The notes below the pieces were generated by a model. It ran no database searches. It was not told where the DNA came from and worked only from the letters and a program-made list of their open reading frames with translations. DNA of 5,672 bases, from contig JADFQT010000174.1 of NCBI GenBank assembly GCA_022561675.1, forward strand, positions 1 to 5,672, read 5' to 3'. The position numbers and the translations under genes were made by a program. Shown here piece by piece: positions 5,136 to 5,672 of the stretch (its first letter is position 1; every line of letters starts with the position of its first letter). This stretch comes from Chloroflexota bacterium (lineage in GTDB: Bacteria > Chloroflexota > Dehalococcoidia > Lucifugimonadales > UBA3495).

Positions 5136-5672
5136 TTGATAGCTGTGGCCTACATAAGAGTCTCCTCGGAATCGCAGCTTGATGGGAATTCCATGCATGC
5201 TCAGGAGAGGGCATTCTACACCTACTGCCAGGCCCAGGACGACTGGACCACGGGCAAGGTCTACCGGGAGGAAGGAAAGTCGGCCCACGTGGACACTATC
5301 CGGAAAAGGCCAGTGTTCAAGCAACTTCTGGAAGATGCCGCCAGAGGCGAGTTTGATGTGGTGGTGGTTCACACACTGGATCGGTGGGCCCGTAACCAGA
5401 TGGTGTTATTAGAGTCGCTGGCCATTCTTGACAAAAACCAGGTGAAACTCGTCTCAATCACGGAGCCCATTGATTGGTCAACCCCGATGGGCAAATATAT
5501 GGGTCGTACCGTTGGCAACAACAGTGAGTTTTACTCGGACATGCTTGCGGTTCACGTTGAAAAGGGGATCACCGGACGAGTAGATAAAGGTCTACACCTG
5601 GGAACCATCCCCTTTGGATACGAGTCCTGTTGGACCAAAGTGGGCGGCGAGCGGCGGCGTATCTGCAATCCA
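5136..5672 (+). CDS. Large serine recombinase, N-terminal part (cut by window end)
   Basis: The frame is open to the window end for 179 codons and has no stop, so the gene is 3'-partial. AVAYIRVSSESQ (3-14) gives Arg8 and nucleophile Ser10. LDRWARN (81-87) gives Arg83 and Arg86. The E-helix region runs from about 126 to 147 and includes FYSDMLAVHVEKGITGR. LHLGTIPFGY (153-162) marks the G-x-x-PfGY turn typical of the start of the recombinase domain in large serine integrases and transposases. Such proteins are usually 400-600 residues, so most of the DNA-binding region lies beyond the window. The start is taken as TTG 5136, because an in-frame TAG at 5127-5129 blocks anything further upstream and the next choice, GTG 5145, would trim the first strand. 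The ribosome binding site is weak (GAG at 5124-5126). It is probably an integrase or transposase for the element; it follows the resolvase operon by translational coupling. Confidence 0.9.
   Translation, partial: MIAVAYIRVSSESQLDGNSMHAQERAFYTYCQAQDDWTTGKVYREEGKSAHVDTIRKRPVFKQLLEDAARGEFDVVVVHTLDRWARNQMVLLESLAILDKNQVKLVSITEPIDWSTPMGKYMGRTVGNNSEFYSDMLAVHVEKGITGRVDKGLHLGTIPFGYESCWTKVGGERRRICNP

Overview
The window looks like part of a bacterial mobile element (prophage, plasmid or integrative element). Base composition is moderately GC-rich by eye. Genes are tightly packed, all on the + strand, with strong Shine-Dalgarno sites and some GTG or TTG starts. No ribosomal or metabolic gene fixes the host. 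A Chloroflexota-type host is only a guess from the look of the proteins.

Left part (1-2450): a cluster of GTTGAAC/GTTCAAC heptamers with a perfect 11-bp inverted repeat lies in front of a P-loop ATPase of the Zot/FtsK-HerA kind, which carries a C-terminal helix-turn-helix. A 285-base intergenic stretch follows, then a 295-residue protein I do not recognise. That gene ends at a perfect 12-bp stem-loop that looks like a Rho-independent terminator.

Middle (2450-2776): this stretch holds a possible 65-codon ORF and, directly after its stop codon, a tRNA-like sequence at 2670-2745. The tRNA-like element has a perfect acceptor stem, D-arm, anticodon stem, T-loop and encoded CCA. It carries glycine identity elements and a CCC anticodon, but also C33 instead of U33 and an extra base in the T-arm. 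A naive reading would swallow it as the N-terminus of the next protein.

Right part (2777-5672): six genes are read as one chain, each overlapping or nearly touching the next. They are a Mom-like DNA-modification enzyme, a ParB/Srx-domain protein, a small CxxC protein resembling phage Mu Com, a small serine resolvase/invertase, a 67-residue protein, and a large serine recombinase cut off by the window end. The likely theme is an element that modifies its own DNA against restriction and carries its own recombination functions. The linkage of a Mom-like enzyme to a ParB-domain protein and a Com-like cysteine protein in one coupled operon with two serine recombinases is the most interesting aspect, together with the embedded tRNA.
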